Of a stretch of 64,000 bases of DNA, positions 24,781 through 36,989 are shown piece after piece. The stretch comes from Dermatemys mawii (Eukaryota; Chordata; Testudines; Dermatemydidae), in contig ML677364.1 in assembly GCA_007922305.1 (NCBI GenBank), positions 21,187,326 through 21,251,325 on the forward strand, read 5' to 3'. The translations under genes and the position numbers were made by a program. Positions within the stretch are counted from its first letter, which is position 1, and every line of letters begins with the position of its first letter. The notes under the pieces were generated by a model, which saw nothing but the letters and a program-made list of their open reading frames with translations, was not told where the DNA came from and made no database searches.

Positions 24781-27261
24781 TTGCTGTGGCTTTAACATGG
24801 AGTAGAGCCAGTAACCTTGAGGGAGCCTGTGATATACAAAGAAGCACCCATAATTCCCTTAAGGGAAACTAAGGGAATACTGCGCCTAAACCATAACCAT
24901 TGTCCTTTTGGTTATTGTGATTTCAATAGCATTACTGCAACACAAAACTGATGTAACAGACTGTGGATTCTGAGCTACTGTTTGAATAAACTAGGGGAAA
25001 ATTGATTTCCTAGCCCGAATATTGGTCCCCTGAATATTTCCAGGAGATACCTGGCCCACTGAAACATTTGGCCCCTCAACTGTCAGATCTGATCAGCGCG
25101 CCTGGCAGCAGGCAGCTCATGTGCCACCTCCACAGATTCAGTTCACTCCCTCCTAATCACACATGTGAATAGGAAAGGCAGCCCCTCCTCACAATACACC
25201 TCTCTCCTTTGCCTCTCCTTGGGGTTACGGGAAGCAGCTCCCCACGGTGTTCTTACTTCCCCTGGTACCAGCAGAGAGAGGAGAAACAATTTCCTCTATT
25301 CCCTCAATAGGCCTCAATGCAGTAGTTGGAAGATAAAACACCCTGCTAGATCTCCCTGCCCTCTGTCTCAGTGAAGGGGAAGGGAAGTGAAGGACATCTC
25401 AGACCCCACAGCAACTGGGAATATACTCCTCTGGTCCCAGCAGGGATAAAAAGCACCTCACCTTTTTGCTCTCAGCAGAGAGAATTCTTCAATCCCTATA
25501 GAAGACTGTGAAAGGAGATACCCTCAGTGGCAGTGCCTTGTAGCCCACTGAAGTCCATGGGACTACACTATAAGTAGCCATCAGATCCACTTGCAGTACA
25601 TAAAGCTAAGTGTGTGTGTGTAAGTCTTTGCACGATCAGGGCTTGGATGTCTACCCCAAAATTACTACATTATCCTCTGCTCATGATCCTGTTCTTGAGC
25701 GTACAATGCAATGTTGTGCAAGTGTGTCAAACATTTCTTTTAGAAAAGACAGCGAGGCATCTGCAGGTAGGATTTGTTATCCAGTCTCTGCTAGACCAAT
25801 CTGCTGTGGTTTACACTCAGTTACAGATGATCAAGGACAATCCATTACATTAGTTTAAAAGCTTTGATTAATACTTGTTGCTGCTATGCAGATTCGGTGC
25901 AATACAAAACTAGCCTAAGGGCTTTTTGTATTTCTTTAAAGCATCAGCCATTAACAAGCTAAATTTACCACCGAGAGCCAGGGCACAAGCCCAAAAACAC
26001 AGACTCAAATGTATTTATATTCCAATCTATGGTTTTCAAGTACAGTGTATCATTTCTATGAGGCTTTAATGAGAGCCAAGAGGTACACATTATAAAAACC
26101 ATGCTCTATTTCTAATAGAGTTCAGTGCAGATCAGAGAATGATTTAGTAGCTTTCCTCAGCTTTTACTTGCACTTGGCTACAGACACAAGACATTTAGAT
26201 TCAGATTTAAAACTCACCCAATACCATCAACAGATTTTTTAAGGCAAAACCTTTTCTTTAATCCTACATTTACAAATTATATATTCTGTTTCACAGTCTA
26301 TATAAGGTTAGTCATTCTGAAGAATACTAAATGTCTGTCTGGGATAAATCTCTAAACTGCCTCAAGGACATGAAGCATTGTACCTTTTAAACATAAAAAT
26401 AATTGAGCTTTTGATATGGAATCAGATTATAGTCTTGTAAAAGGTTTAATAAAAATGGAGGAGGGAGATAAACATGTCAGAATGAACTCTATTGGAGGCA
26501 CTGATTTTATTATTATTTATATTACAGTAATGCTAGCAAAGCTAATAAAAGATCAAGAATCCACAGTTCTAAGTGCTGACCAGAAAACTAACAAAGATGG
26601 TGGCCTCTGACCCAGAGAATGTTCAAACTATAGATGACGCAGAAGTGCAAACAGGTGGATGAACCAGACAAATGGGTTAAGGGGTGGGTCAGAAGGATGA
26701 GGTTACAAAAAAACCAAACAATGTGTAACAGAGAAGCAGAAATCCTGACTGATTTTTATGACAGACGAGTGACTTTGACAGTATTTTAATGAAAAGTCAG
26801 GGATTTTTTTCACTCCCTTTGCAGACTTTCTGAGTTTACTGCCCCAAGACAATTACATTTTGTATTCCACCTGATCTAAATTTAATTACAACCTTTACAG
26901 CTAATTTGACCTAGATATTTTACGTTCACTGATATATATTATTGTTATTGATCATCATTATCATAATAATAATGAACAAAGTGCTATAAATATATTAGAT
27001 GGAACAAAGTGGCACATCAGGAAAACTGAATAAACAAGACCTACAAAGAATTGGGTGTGGCCTTTATATTTGAACACTTCACAAAATAGTTCTTGGAAGT
27101 ACAGGCAGAGAGAGCTTGGCATATGTAACTGGGAAAGTTATTCTTGGCATACAGGGACAATATAAAAGAAGACCATTTAGATCCTCATTTATCATATGAT
27201 TTTTAAAGCAATCATCTTGATACTATCAAAGTCTTGGCTCTTTCTTAGTTATTTTATAACC
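24781..27261. other. Unannotated stretch
   Basis: GC rises near 25080-25480 but no TIR, TSD or coding pattern is evident. Frames near 25610-25858 are unremarkable. Confidence 0.35.
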
Positions 27262-27650
27262 ACATAGGAATTGCCTTACTGGATCAGACCAATGATCTAT
27301 CCAGTCTAGTATCCTGTTTGTGGGAATAGCAAGTACCAGATACACTAAATTCAGACGTTTAAAGATTACAGCAGTGAAGGGTGTACAATAATGTAAGTGG
27401 AACAGAATAAAAATAACTTGGTAGTCCACTATCATGAATTAGTATGAGCACAGGGGAAGGTTCTTCCTCATGCCATCAGTTAGATGCTGGTTTATGCCCT
27501 GGAGTAACTGTAATTACGGATATTCTCATGATCCATATAAATGTCTTCATCCTGTTCTGAATCCTATTAAACCCATGGCCTCAGTGATATGTGTTAATTA
27601 TGATTGCATAGAAAAAGCATTTTCTTTCATAAGTCTTAAATGTATCGGAT
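27262..27650 (-). mobile_element. CR1/L3-type LINE, 3' portion, antisense
   Basis: Starts aattgccttactggatcaga, then ccagtctagtatcctgtttg. It continues through aggggaaggttcttcctcat and catataaatgtcttcatcct to gaatcctattaaacccatgg. The order of these blocks matches a full-length CR1-L3 3' region read backward. No open coding remains. Confidence 0.75.
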
Positions 27651-28300
27651 AAGAAACCAAAATCATAAATGAAATAGAGTGATGTAGGTATGGTATGTTC
27701 AGGATGAGATAGAAATATTCATGTACAATTCATATACTCTTTTTTAAAAAAAAATATTTAGTCCACTGTTTCAAACAGGAGTTGATTTGCGGTTATGCAG
27801 GCTTTTCTGCTGTAATATAATGCAGTTTGATCCATCTGTAAAATCTGAGAATAAAAACTAAATAACCCAAGTTTACATGATCAAATGAGTTATTCTGCCT
27901 ATAATGAAAAAGACAGACACTGGGTCTTTCCTCTCTTTACACTGATTTATTACATTCAATAATTGTCTATTATTATTACTGTACACTGTAATCTATTTCT
28001 AATGAATCCCCCTTGGGTATGGTGAGCCAAGTCCAGCATAATAAATTCTAATCGGTTAGGTCATTGACTTTGCTAATATTTTACAATCCACATTTAGTGA
28101 GATTGGGAAACAGTTTGTGCAGTCTTCTGGTGTTTTCACTATTTTAAGTACTATTGTAATTAATAGCTCTCCTTAAATTTTCCATTGCTTTATTAGATTA
28201 GTACCTAACAAATTGGAAACATGTATTTCTACATTCTTTTCAGAATTCTGCTGGAAAAACATCAGTTCCAAGATTTCCCTATTTATTAGGCTTTGGGTTT
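27651..28300. other. Unannotated stretch
   Basis: AT-rich, no feature seen. Confidence 0.35.
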
Positions 28301-28304
28301 ATTT

Positions 28305-28425
28305 AGGTGCAGCATCACACATTTCACACCCCAAGACTGCAGTCAGATCTGTGTGGCTAGATCCCTATTGAAGTCAATGTGGCTCCACGCAGGCTTATTT
28401 TCTTCAGTAGGAGTTCAATTGTTGT
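28305..28425 (+). repeat. Ancient short amniote repeat
   Basis: ggctagatccctattgaagt followed by caatgtggctccacgcaggc resembles the 'gaagtcaatgggg' class of short interspersed repeats. Low certainty. Confidence 0.35.
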
Positions 28426-28679
28426 TGATGGTGACATTTTTCTCTCTCAAAATCTGGATGAGACAGAATTCGTCACAGAATGTGTTATATTCCCCTCAAA
28501 TTGTGAGTCTGTTCCCCATCTACTAGTTAGAATAAGGTCATTTTAATGTATCATATATTCCCTTATTTGCAAAATCATTTACATTTACACATCTTGACTT
28601 ACAGCTGTTAGCCAGGACAATGATATCAAGCACTATAACCTCCTTATAAATCTTCCATTGCTTATAATGTTAGTAAACC

Positions 28680-29130
28680 AAGGAAGAACCCACAGTGTGT
28701 TAGGACACTCAGGGATACGTCTGTCTGCTTTTCATTCCCCTGTAGAGTTGTGGGGGGCAGGGGACGAGATGCGAAGCAGTTTGTTTATGTACACAGGGAA
28801 GTTCCATGAATCCTCCAGAGAGATTTTGATGAAATTTTCATGGAGGTACTCTGCAGTCTTTTGCCGAAGTTTTCTAGGGAGGGCTGCCTTATGTCTTCCG
28901 CCATGTTAGGACACTTTCCCACATCACTCAGCAGTAGCTTCAGCAAATACCGTTGCAGCATTCAGGCTAGCAGTGTATGGGGCTGAGAGGCTTCGGGACG
29001 CCAGCAGCAGCTGTGCTTTCTCTGTTTTTGTTATCATCAGGAGACATTAGCTAAAATCACCATCGCCTGTGGAAAATGGCGCCACTATTCAGTGCCATTG
29101 CCCCGTCCTATTAGAATCATGCAACTGAGC
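28680..29130 (-). pseudogene. Unidentified decayed ORF, probably transposon-derived
   Basis: On the minus strand one frame reads KAALPRKLRQKTAEYLHENF and then SLEDSWNFPVYIN, preceded by a stop-interrupted segment with LLLASRSLSAPYTASLNAA. The block looks like real protein (basic helix, few low-complexity runs) but has stops. Its company (29252 MITE, 29480 ORF1-like frame, 31020 Harbinger transposase) suggests transposon origin. I recall similar sequence as repetitive in turtles but cannot name the protein family. Confidence 0.4.
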
Positions 29131-29251
29131 AATTCCCTCCTCATTTTCCTAATCCCAAACAAGCCATCCTCACTATGGCTGGTGCTGTGACCACTGCCAT
29201 GCACAAGCAATCCCAAGCAGAAGTAAGAATATGGTGCTTAAACCTTTAGGG

Positions 29252-29413
29252 CAGCTGTGTCCAATATGTTCGCCACTAGCCTCATGTGGCGAATAGGCTA
29301 CTGAATTGTGGCTAATGCACATGGGTTTTTTACAATGTGGCTTATAAGAAAAATTCAACACCACAAGTGTGGCTAGCAGAGTGACTAGCATCAATTTCTA
29401 TTGGACATCGCTG
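29252..29413. mobile_element. hAT-like MITE (162 bp)
   Basis: Left terminus cagctgtgtccaat; right terminus, other strand, cagcgatgtccaat, with 12 of 14 matching. Flanking octamers ctttaggg/tgttagag match at 5 of 8 positions, a decayed 8-bp TSD at best. Confidence 0.6.
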
Positions 29414-29479
29414 TGTTAGAGGATCAGGGGAAGTGAGTTCAGCCTCTTAAGTTTTGCTTTCCACAGCGAATACACTGAC

Positions 29480-30020
29480 AACGAAACCCCTTTGTGTTTT
29501 ATCTGCGGGTGCTGCCATTGCAGCCTTCAGAGTCTCTCCCTCTACACGCGCAGAATGCCTGAGATAGATAAGGAGAAGAAAGAAGAGGACTCAGGGTGAC
29601 GTGTTCAGTGAGATCCCGCAAGCCAGTGCTATATCAGACTCTGAGCACAGGGCATAGAGAATGAACATTGCAGCCATCCTGAAGAAAGATAGAGTGGAGA
29701 GGAGAAAGGCACGGGAACATGGAGGAGAGGGACATGCCCCAAAAAGGGCTCTCTCAGACAGCAAATACAGATGATGCAGAATCTAGTGGACCTGCAGGTT
29801 TGACAGTCTCAGGCTCACCTCTCTCAGCAGCCAACTGAGAAATCAAAATCAGGACCTCCCTATACCCCCTTCAACACTCCATGTGGCATCGGGGGTCACT
29901 GCATTACCCTTACCACTCCACTCATGGGGACAGCAAAGACAAATCACAGCTTCACACGTGTCAGGGGACTGTTGGCTCCTTGATGCAACACAGTGGGGTT
30001 TTTGGTTGGCTACCCACAGT
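29480..30020 (+). pseudogene. Possible Harbinger ORF1-like (Myb/SANT protein) C-terminal remnant
   Basis: The plus strand reads, across frameshifts, RVERRKAREHGGE and MMQNLVDLQV, a basic helix followed by a leucine/glutamine-rich helix, then a proline-rich segment PPYTPFNTPCG. This layout fits the C-terminal part of the Myb/SANT-like ORF1 protein of PIF/Harbinger elements. Such elements carry the transposase in a separate gene, and a Harbinger transposase remnant lies 1 kb downstream on the opposite strand (31020-31960). The DNA-binding domain itself is not visible. Assignment is by context and composition only. Confidence 0.35.
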
Positions 30021-30066
30021 ACCATAAGAAAGGGGAAGAGCTGATGGGAAAGCAAGATCCTTCGAC

Positions 30067-30710
30067 TGACAGTCCCCAGGGCTCATGGGGATGGGCCAAT
30101 GCTCCAGGTCAGCCTGGCTGACAAGGCAGGCAGGCCAATGAGGGAGTGAGGAGGAGCTGCCTGGGCCAGAGAAACAGCCCATGGAGCTGTGCTGGAGGCA
30201 GAGCGGCAGCAGCAGCTCCAGAGCAGAGCGGAGCTGGGGCTGGGGCTGGAGAAGTCTGGAGCCAACTGCGGTGAGCAGCAGGGGACACGGGGTCGGGGGG
30301 AAGACCCTGGGTAGAGATCCCAGCACAGAGAGATCGGTTTACTTGCTTCCTTTTACCTTCCCCGTTTTTTCTTTATTTTTAAATTAGTTGCCATTTAATA
30401 AATTGTATTTTATTTGAACCATATGTAATGATCACTGGGTCAGGGAAGCATCCAAAGTGGAGAGAGTACCCCAGAGTGGGGACACCCTAGCCCCTGCCCT
30501 AAGCGACCATGACAAGATTGGGGATCAAGCCCCCAGCACTCCAGGGCCCAGCCTTGCCGGGGTTAGGAGGACTCTGCCACACAGGAGAGCGAAGAGAGTC
30601 CTAAAAGTCAGGCAGGTCTCTAGGTAAAGGGAGTGGGAGTAAGGACTCAGATCCTTTCACTAGCCAATTCCACTGGGATAGCGTATAAGCCAAGAACGTT
30701 TCTCACAACA
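30067..30710 (+). mobile_element. Probable LTR fragment with polyadenylation signal
   Basis: Begins about tgacagtccccagggctcat and ends ttctcacaaca, giving TG...CA ends. It contains tttaataaattg near 30394 (AATAAA) after a long GC-rich leader, an arrangement typical of LTR R/U5. No TSD was found, and no gag/pol flanks it. I recall similar sequence as a dispersed turtle LTR, which is not proof. Boundaries are approximate. Confidence 0.5.
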
Positions 30711-31019
30711 GTGGGATTATTCATGCACTTACACATTCTCTGACTCGTGAAAACCATAGTTGGTGTATGTATACCTGAAATGGACATGAATGCTCTTTCC
30801 TCTTCATAAGTTCTGTTCTCTTTCTTTATTAAGTTTTATTAAAGTATTGGCTTTTAAATTGCCCATTTTTTGTTTTTGTTTTGATTTTCACTGATCTTGT
30901 TACAAAATATAATTCTGTTATTTTAAACATAATTCATCTTTATTAGTTCATAGCATATGCTGGCTGGTGCTCACCAGTTCTGAAGGTGACTAATTACCTG
31001 TTACTGCACAGTGTCACAC

Positions 31020-31960
31020 AACTCGTAAGATAATTTACAAACAAAATCAATAGATACATTGACAATGTTGTATCTCTACATGTACAGCAATTACCACACA
31101 ATTCGTTCCAGGCTGCAAAAGAGCAAGGCCAGGTCAGCACACTACAACACTACACACTACTTTGGCTCACTATTTAAAATGTTTTTTCGAAACCTCCCTG
31201 AGCCGTACACCTCTGTGTCGATGGGAGCCCTTGTATCTGGCTGTTCAAATTCAGCAGACAGCTGCTCCACCTCTGCCTTCCACTGTGGCAGAAATGTTTT
31301 CCCCTTTGCTTCACAGATATTACACCAGACACAGTAGGCAGCCGTTGGCATATTTTTCTCACTGAGGTCCAAATTTGTGAGTAAACAATGCCAGTGACTC
31401 TTAAAACAACCAAAGGCACATTCAACTGTCATCCTGCACCTACAGAGACAATAGCTGAAGTGTTTCTTGGTGCTGTTGAGGTGGCCAGTGTATGGCTTCA
31501 TAAGCCATCGGAGCAGGGATAGGTGGGGTCACCCAGGATCACTATTGGCATTTCAAGATAACCAATGGTAATCCATCAACCGGGAAAGAAAGTCCCTGCT
31601 AGCAACTTTCTGAACAGTTCCATATTCTTAAAAAGATGCAAACATCATGCACTTTCCCTGACCAGCCCACAGTGATGTCAGAGAAGTGTCCAGCTCTTGC
31701 ATAACCATAGAAACGTAGCCCTTTTTGTTGATGTACTCTGTGGCAAGGTGGTCTGGTGCCAAAATATGGATACGTGTGTCATGTATCATTCCCCTGCAGT
31801 TCGGAAACCCCATTGCTACAATCCCATCCACAATGTTCTGCACATTGCATCACAGGACATGATTAAGGGCCCTGCACTCTTGCATTATGGACACTGTTGC
31901 ATGAGGTAGCCAAAAAAAGTAGATGAAAGAAATAAAGGCCTGATCTTCAACTGATGTAGA
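31020..31960 (-). pseudogene. PIF/Harbinger transposase (HARBI1-like) remnant
   Basis: Two minus-strand frames form one decayed DDE transposase. The upstream part, 31628-31843, reads VDGIVAMGFPNCRGMIHDTR, where active relatives have GFPNCxGAIDGTHIPI. The first catalytic Asp is replaced by His here. It continues HLATEYINKKGYVSMVMQ and a degenerate GKxHDAR segment. The downstream part, 31157-31501, reads KPYTGHLNSTKKHF, RCRMTVECAFGCFKSHWHCL and YCVWCNICEAKGKTF, the post-DDE helical region. Roughly the last two-thirds of a transposase is visible; the N-terminal HTH is not seen. It is enzymatically dead. PIF/Harbinger enzymes cut DNA and duplicate TWA targets, matching the MITEs nearby. Confidence 0.8.
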
Positions 31961-32638
31961 ACTACATACTTCCTTTACAAGACTTTATAAGAGCTATGCT
32001 AATTTTAACAGCTCAGGATTTGGCCTGCTGTGTTTTTTCTTTTAAAGTAAATTAAACTATATATAATTATAGATTAAAATAAACATATATATAGCAATAT
32101 AGTATATATAATAAATATACTAATTTATAGTAAATTTGTGTAGAGCCAAAAGAGTTGCAGGGTGCAGAGGAGACAAAGTAGCTTGTCTGAGATAACAGAT
32201 GAGATAATTTGGAGCAAAAACAGTGAGTGAGGGAGTTAGAAACAAAAATACACGTATTGCTTTTTGGGGAGAGGGCAGGAACTTCACCTTGGTATTAGCT
32301 TGCTTCCTGTGGTCACTTTCCAGAGCAGATCTTATAGACTTTGCCCTCTTTGCACAACTAGTTAGGAAGTCCGGGACAATGCTACAGTGCAGGAGACAAC
32401 TGAAAATACGAAGGGGTAAGAGTGAGTGTAATATTAGGGTATGAGGACTAATTATTGCTGATGTTGGAGACATTTTGTAGTACTCTGGATCACCCTTAGA
32501 ATCTCTGTTCATTCACCTCATGTTGACTTCCTGATGCCCTGAGCACTTCTTTTGCATATGGCCAAAATGCACTATTTGCACCATTCCCCACCCCACTTCC
32601 CCAACCTGCTCTTCAGTCTTCTTATATTCTAATTACAC
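31961..32638. other. AT-rich low-complexity then plain sequence
   Basis: 32035-32130 is nearly pure A/T with tatata words. The rest is plain; the 130-codon minus frame at 32120-32512 has no family features. Confidence 0.4.
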
Positions 32639-32641
32639 TAA

Positions 32642-32945
32642 GGGTATGTCCACACTACACGCCGGATCAGTGGGTAGTGATCGATCTATCAGGGATCAAT
32701 TTATCACGTCTAGTGTAGACGCAATAAATTAATCCCCCAGCGCTCTCCCTATCAACTCCAGAACTCCACCACTGTGAGAGGCAGAAGCAGAGTCGATGGG
32801 GGAGCAGCAGCAGTCAACTCGCCACTGTGAGGACACCCAGATTAGTCAACCTAAGATACTTCGACTTCAGCTACGCTATTCGCTATTTGCATAGCTGAAG
32901 TTGTATATCTTAGGTCGACACACGCACCCCAGTGTAGACCAGGCA
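32642..32945 (-). mobile_element. PIF/Harbinger-type MITE, reverse copy of the 13.4-kb family
   Basis: Left gggtatgtccacactacacg; right, other strand, tgcctggtctacactggggt. The interior gatcaatttatcacgtctag and aactccagaactccaccact matches the reverse complement of 13411-13686. Flanks TAA (32639-32641) and TGA (32946-32948) agree at 2 of 3 bases. Confidence 0.75.
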
Positions 32946-32948
32946 TGA

Positions 32949-33534
32949 GAAGTTTCATTCTGGTTTGCATACAAGAAGGGGACATAATATGGAATTTTTT
33001 GGAAAAAAATGAAAACGACTGGCACAGTTCTTGCTATTGATTCCACTCCTAACCACAAAGAAAAGAAAACCCCACCCTCTCTTCTTCCATGGAGAGGAGT
33101 TCTAACACCTCTTATGTATCACTAAAGAAATAATTATAGGCAGCAGAAGAGGAAGAGCAGCTTTATCTAAATCTGTTTCTTTGCTGCATGCATACCCAGG
33201 GGAATATAACAGAACAACAGCAAGGCTTGCAAACCTGTTCCATTTTTCATGGGATAACAGTTTTAAGGAAAAGATCCACTTTGACAAAATTACATTGCAT
33301 TATGTTGCAGGACTAATAAAGAATCTGGCAAACTACTTTGTGCAGATCTGATGGTGGTGCAATTATATTATGACATCATGACATACCTTTGGACTGCAAT
33401 ATCATGATGCATTGAGCTTGTCTTACAAGACAAACTGTTAAAGAGAGAAGGGAGCAGTCAGCTGAGATGATGAAGCAATTACATTAACATCTGTAGCCTC
33501 CGATTACATTAACGTTAGGAAACCAGACAATTTG
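32949..33534. other. Unannotated stretch
   Basis: No element ends or coding signal. Confidence 0.35.
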
Positions 33535-34035
33535 TACGCTCTTGAAAGAATTCACACACGAAAATGATAAAAGACAAACATATCACCTGTGGGTGAACAC
33601 TTTTCACAAAACTATCATTTATATTTGACCTCTCAGGCCCCATTCTCAAAGGAAATCTGCATAACCCCTTCAAAAGACAAGCCTGGGAGCTTAAATTCAT
33701 AACTTTGCTGGACACCAAAAATCACAGACTGAATAGACACACCAGATTTATGGCTCATTCCAACAACCTATAACCCACTACACCCTCTCCAGACTTTTTT
33801 TTTCTCTCCCTTCCTTTCCCGTCTATGACTAGAGAGATGTTAATGGGTGAATTCACCTTGAAATATATGTTAACTACTTATGCTAAACAAACAATCTGCT
33901 CCACCTTGTATTTAGCTGTGACATTGAGTACTTTTTCCAGACCTGAAGAGCTCTGTGTAGACTGAAAGCTTGTCTCTCTCACCAACAGAAGATAATCTAA
34001 TAAAAGAAACCACCTCAGCCATCTTGTTAGTAGTC
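33535..34035 (+). mobile_element. Second-family Penelope-like element, 3' part
   Basis: The coding end reads WELKFITLLDTKNHRLNRH and then FMAHSNNL before a TAA near 33772. This corresponds to the C-terminal 'ELxxICKxDTxNxGLNxDxEWL' region of the first PLE family. Upstream, a frameshifted SPVGEHF segment (33590s) matches the PVGEHF block after GIY-YIG. The 3' UTR includes gttaactacttatgctaaac and tattt-agctgtgac words. The tail holds ctgaaga (33943-33949), gaaa (33964-33967), gcttgtctctctcaccaaca and a degraded polymer region to about 34035. It is 5'-truncated and disabled. Confidence 0.75.
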
Positions 34036-35118
34036 ATGACCCGAGTACAGGTATTGAAAGGTATGTGCTGTTTAGGAAAGACAGAAATAAAGGTAAAGGT
34101 AGTAGAGTAGCATTGTATATCAATGATGAGGTAGACTGTAAACAAATAAGAAGTGATGAAATGGATAAGAGAGTCTGGGCAAAAATCACATTGGGGGAAG
34201 AAAGCTACTAGAGCCTCTCCTGGGACAGTGCTCAGAGTGTGTTATAGATCAATGGGATCTAATTTGGATATGGAGAGAGACCTTGTTAATGTTTTTAATG
34301 AAGTAAATAGTAATTGAAATTGTGTGATCATCGGAGACTTTAACTTCCCAGATCTATATTGGAGGACAAATGCTAGTAATAATAATAGGGTTCAGATTTT
34401 CCTAAATGCAATAGCTGATGGATTCCTTCATCAAGTGGTTGCTGAACCAACAAGAGGGGATGTCATTTTAGATTTGGTTTTGGTGAGTAGTGAGGACATC
34501 ATCGAAGAAATGGTTGTAGGGGACAAATGGATATAAACTGGCCAGCAGGAAGTTTAGACTTGAAATTAAACGAAGGTTTCTAACCGTCTGAGGAGTGAAG
34601 TTCTAGAAAAGCGTTCCCAGGGGAGCAGTGGGGGCAAAAGACTTAACTGGCTTCAAGATTAAGCTTGATGAGTTTATTGAGGGAATAGTATGGTGGGATA
34701 GCCTAATTTTGGCAATTAATTGATCTTTGACTGTTAGCAGTAAATATGCCCAATGGCCTGTAATGGGATGTTAGATGGGTTAGGATCTGAGTTACTACAG
34801 AGAATTCTTTCCTGGGTGTTTGGCTGGTGAGTCTTGCCCACGTGCTCAGGGTTTAGCTGATTGGGATCGGGAAGGAATTTTCCTCCAGGGCAGATTGGCA
34901 GAGGTCCTAGGGGTTTTTCACCATCCTCTGCAGTGTGGGGCACAAGTCATTTGCTGGAGGATTCTCTGCACCTTGAAGTCTTTAAACCACGATCTGAGGA
35001 CATCATTAGCTCAGGCATGGGTAAGAGGTTTGTTGCAGGAGTGTGTGGGTGAGATTCTGTGGCCTGCATTGTGCGGGATGTCAGACTAGATTATCATAAT
35101 GGTCCCTTCTGACCTTAA
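34036..35118 (+). mobile_element. CR1/L3-type LINE with internal deletion
   Basis: The 5' part carries the APE endonuclease. Near 34110 a frame reads SRVALYINDEV. At 34324-34536 it reads MIIGDFNFPDLYW, FLHQVVAEPTRGDVILDLVL, the GDFN catalytic box and conserved DLV motif. RT is absent: about 34540-34560 jumps directly to 3' UTR sequence (aaggaattttcctccagggc, gggcacaagtcatttgctgg). It ends with gtcagactagattatcataa, tggtcccttctgaccttaaa and gtctatgag, the CR1 3' terminus. The element is dead; the missing middle may reflect deletion or RT template jumping. Confidence 0.8.
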
Positions 35119-36359
35119 AGTCTATGAGCCTAATTAACATTAGAACTCAGAATCAACACTATGCTCAGCTGATGCGGCAACTCAGACACCATCAGGTGGT
35201 CGAGGAACATCTACCTAGAACACATCACCAGACATCAGTAACACAGGAGGGATGAGCTGGAGTGCAGCTGAGAAGCATAGTGGGGAAAGTAACTGAAATA
35301 CTTCCCTGATGGATTCTACTTTCTAAATGGACAATCTACCCTGAATTCTCAACTACTGAGGGACAATTTTCACCCATTGATATATGTGCTTTCTACAATC
35401 AACTCTATATAACATCCAAATACTTGGATGCTAATACCTAAACTGTACTGTTACATTTATTCACTTAAACTTGGGTTATTGTTGATTATGTACTATATGT
35501 ATTTTATAACTTTTAAAACAAACTTTGAATTTGTGGATAATCTAAGTTCTATACCCAGATGTACAGACATGCTTCTCTTAACCTGTGTATTAGATAATTT
35601 TTTCAACATTCGCTTTAATAAAATTTTTAAATCATGTATCCACTCACCAGCCCTGAATCCACCAACCAGCTTTGCTTTTAGGTTGTTCTTTCACTCAAAG
35701 AAAAATGTTTCAAAGTGTCAGCACAATGACTGGCAGAAGAGGCTAGTGGGCAATGTTTTTGCATGTCCTATGATGGCCTCAGTGCTTAATATAAAGAAAC
35801 TATATATCTGCATTAGAATGACAAGGAAGTAGAAAGAACATCCTTTTATTTGAAATGTTCTTCTGAAATTCTTCTATGGCATTCCTACACATACTAGCCA
35901 TGCCAGAGACTGAGTAATTATCTAAGCTAAAAATGTCTTTTGCACAAGTAAATTACCCCACTGATTACATACAAAGGTTAATTGTTTCTTTTAGATATAA
36001 TGTTGTTCATCATGCTTCTTGAGTTTTTTGTTTTTAAGGGAGGAGACTTTCTGATTTTCCTATGAGTACCATAGAAAGATGCATTTCTTCCTTTCCCCTG
36101 CAGGCAGAGCTGTGAAGTGATGTGCACACATCAGTCAAGGCTGCTGTGGCAAATCACATGGATCAACAGTCCACTCACTCACATCTTTCACTTCAAAAAG
36201 AAATTTTGGTAGTGAAAATAAACACCATAGTATTTGAAGCTATTGTCTTTTTGATTCTCCAAAGACTGAAATGTCACTCCCAACTGTAGTGTAAACATCG
36301 TTTGGTGTATTGCCTATAAACATTTAAATGGCAGACATGTGTTATGCTTTATTTTTTAG
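35119..36359. other. Unannotated AT-rich stretch
   Basis: A 134-codon plus frame at 35428-35832 has no recognisable domain and is taken as chance. Confidence 0.35.
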
Positions 36360-36485
36360 AAAATTTAGGGCTCAATGCTGCAATTCTGGCCTTAACCTAA
36401 TGAAGAACTTAGGCATATGTTGAACTTCAATAGGATTTCACATGCTTGAAGTTAATGGGACTTAAGCATGTGCTTAAAGTTAAGC
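36360..36485 (+). repeat. Ancient short amniote repeat with internal palindromes
   Basis: gggctcaatgctgcaattct, then gaagttaatgggacttaagc and atgtgcttaaagttaagc form partly self-complementary words. It is shared with many short repeats in reptiles and birds (recall). Confidence 0.4.
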
Positions 36486-36489
36486 TTAT

Positions 36490-36989
36490 GGTTTAAGGGG
36501 AAGCTAGCCCCGGGCACTGCAGGTGCTCTGGGGGGAGAGTCCTGGGACCCCCGCTGGTGCTCTGGGGGGACTAGTGGGGCTAGCAGGCTCCTCGTGCTGC
36601 CTCTGCCCCAAGCATCCACTCCGCAGCTCCCATTGGCTGGGAACCGCGGCCAGAGGAAGCTGCAGGGGCAGTGCCTGCAGGTGGAGGCAGCACATGGAGT
36701 CATCTCTTACGAACTGCGAAAGGGGGATGTCACTACTTCCGGGAGCCCCCTGAGGTAAGTGCCTCCCAGAGCCCTCACTCCCTCCCATCCCCTAACTGCC
36801 TGCCCTGACTCCCCTCCCAAACGCACCCAAACTCCTGCTGCTGCTGCTGCTGCTGGGGGAGGGAGGTGCGACGGCCCAACTGCCCCAGCTACTCAGGTGG
36901 CCCCCAGGACAGCCACTTTTGCCACTGCAGAAGTCCCGGAGGGTCCGGAAAGTCACGGAATCTGTAACTTCTGTGACAAACTCGCAGCC
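36490..36989. mobile_element. GC-rich DNA transposon fragment(s)
   Basis: Sharp GC rise with repeated ggtgctctgggggg words, a (ctg) run near 36836-36856 and ccattggctgggaaccgcgg. The right end, read on the other strand from 36989, is ggctgcgagtttgtcacaga. It aligns with the right end of the 52704-53291 element (ggctatgatttagtcacgga). The left end is not clear; two elements may be joined. Confidence 0.5.

Noticed and set aside
35428..35832. 134-codon open frame on the plus strand
   Set aside because: Composition reflects AT-rich DNA; no motif and no neighbouring coding signal.
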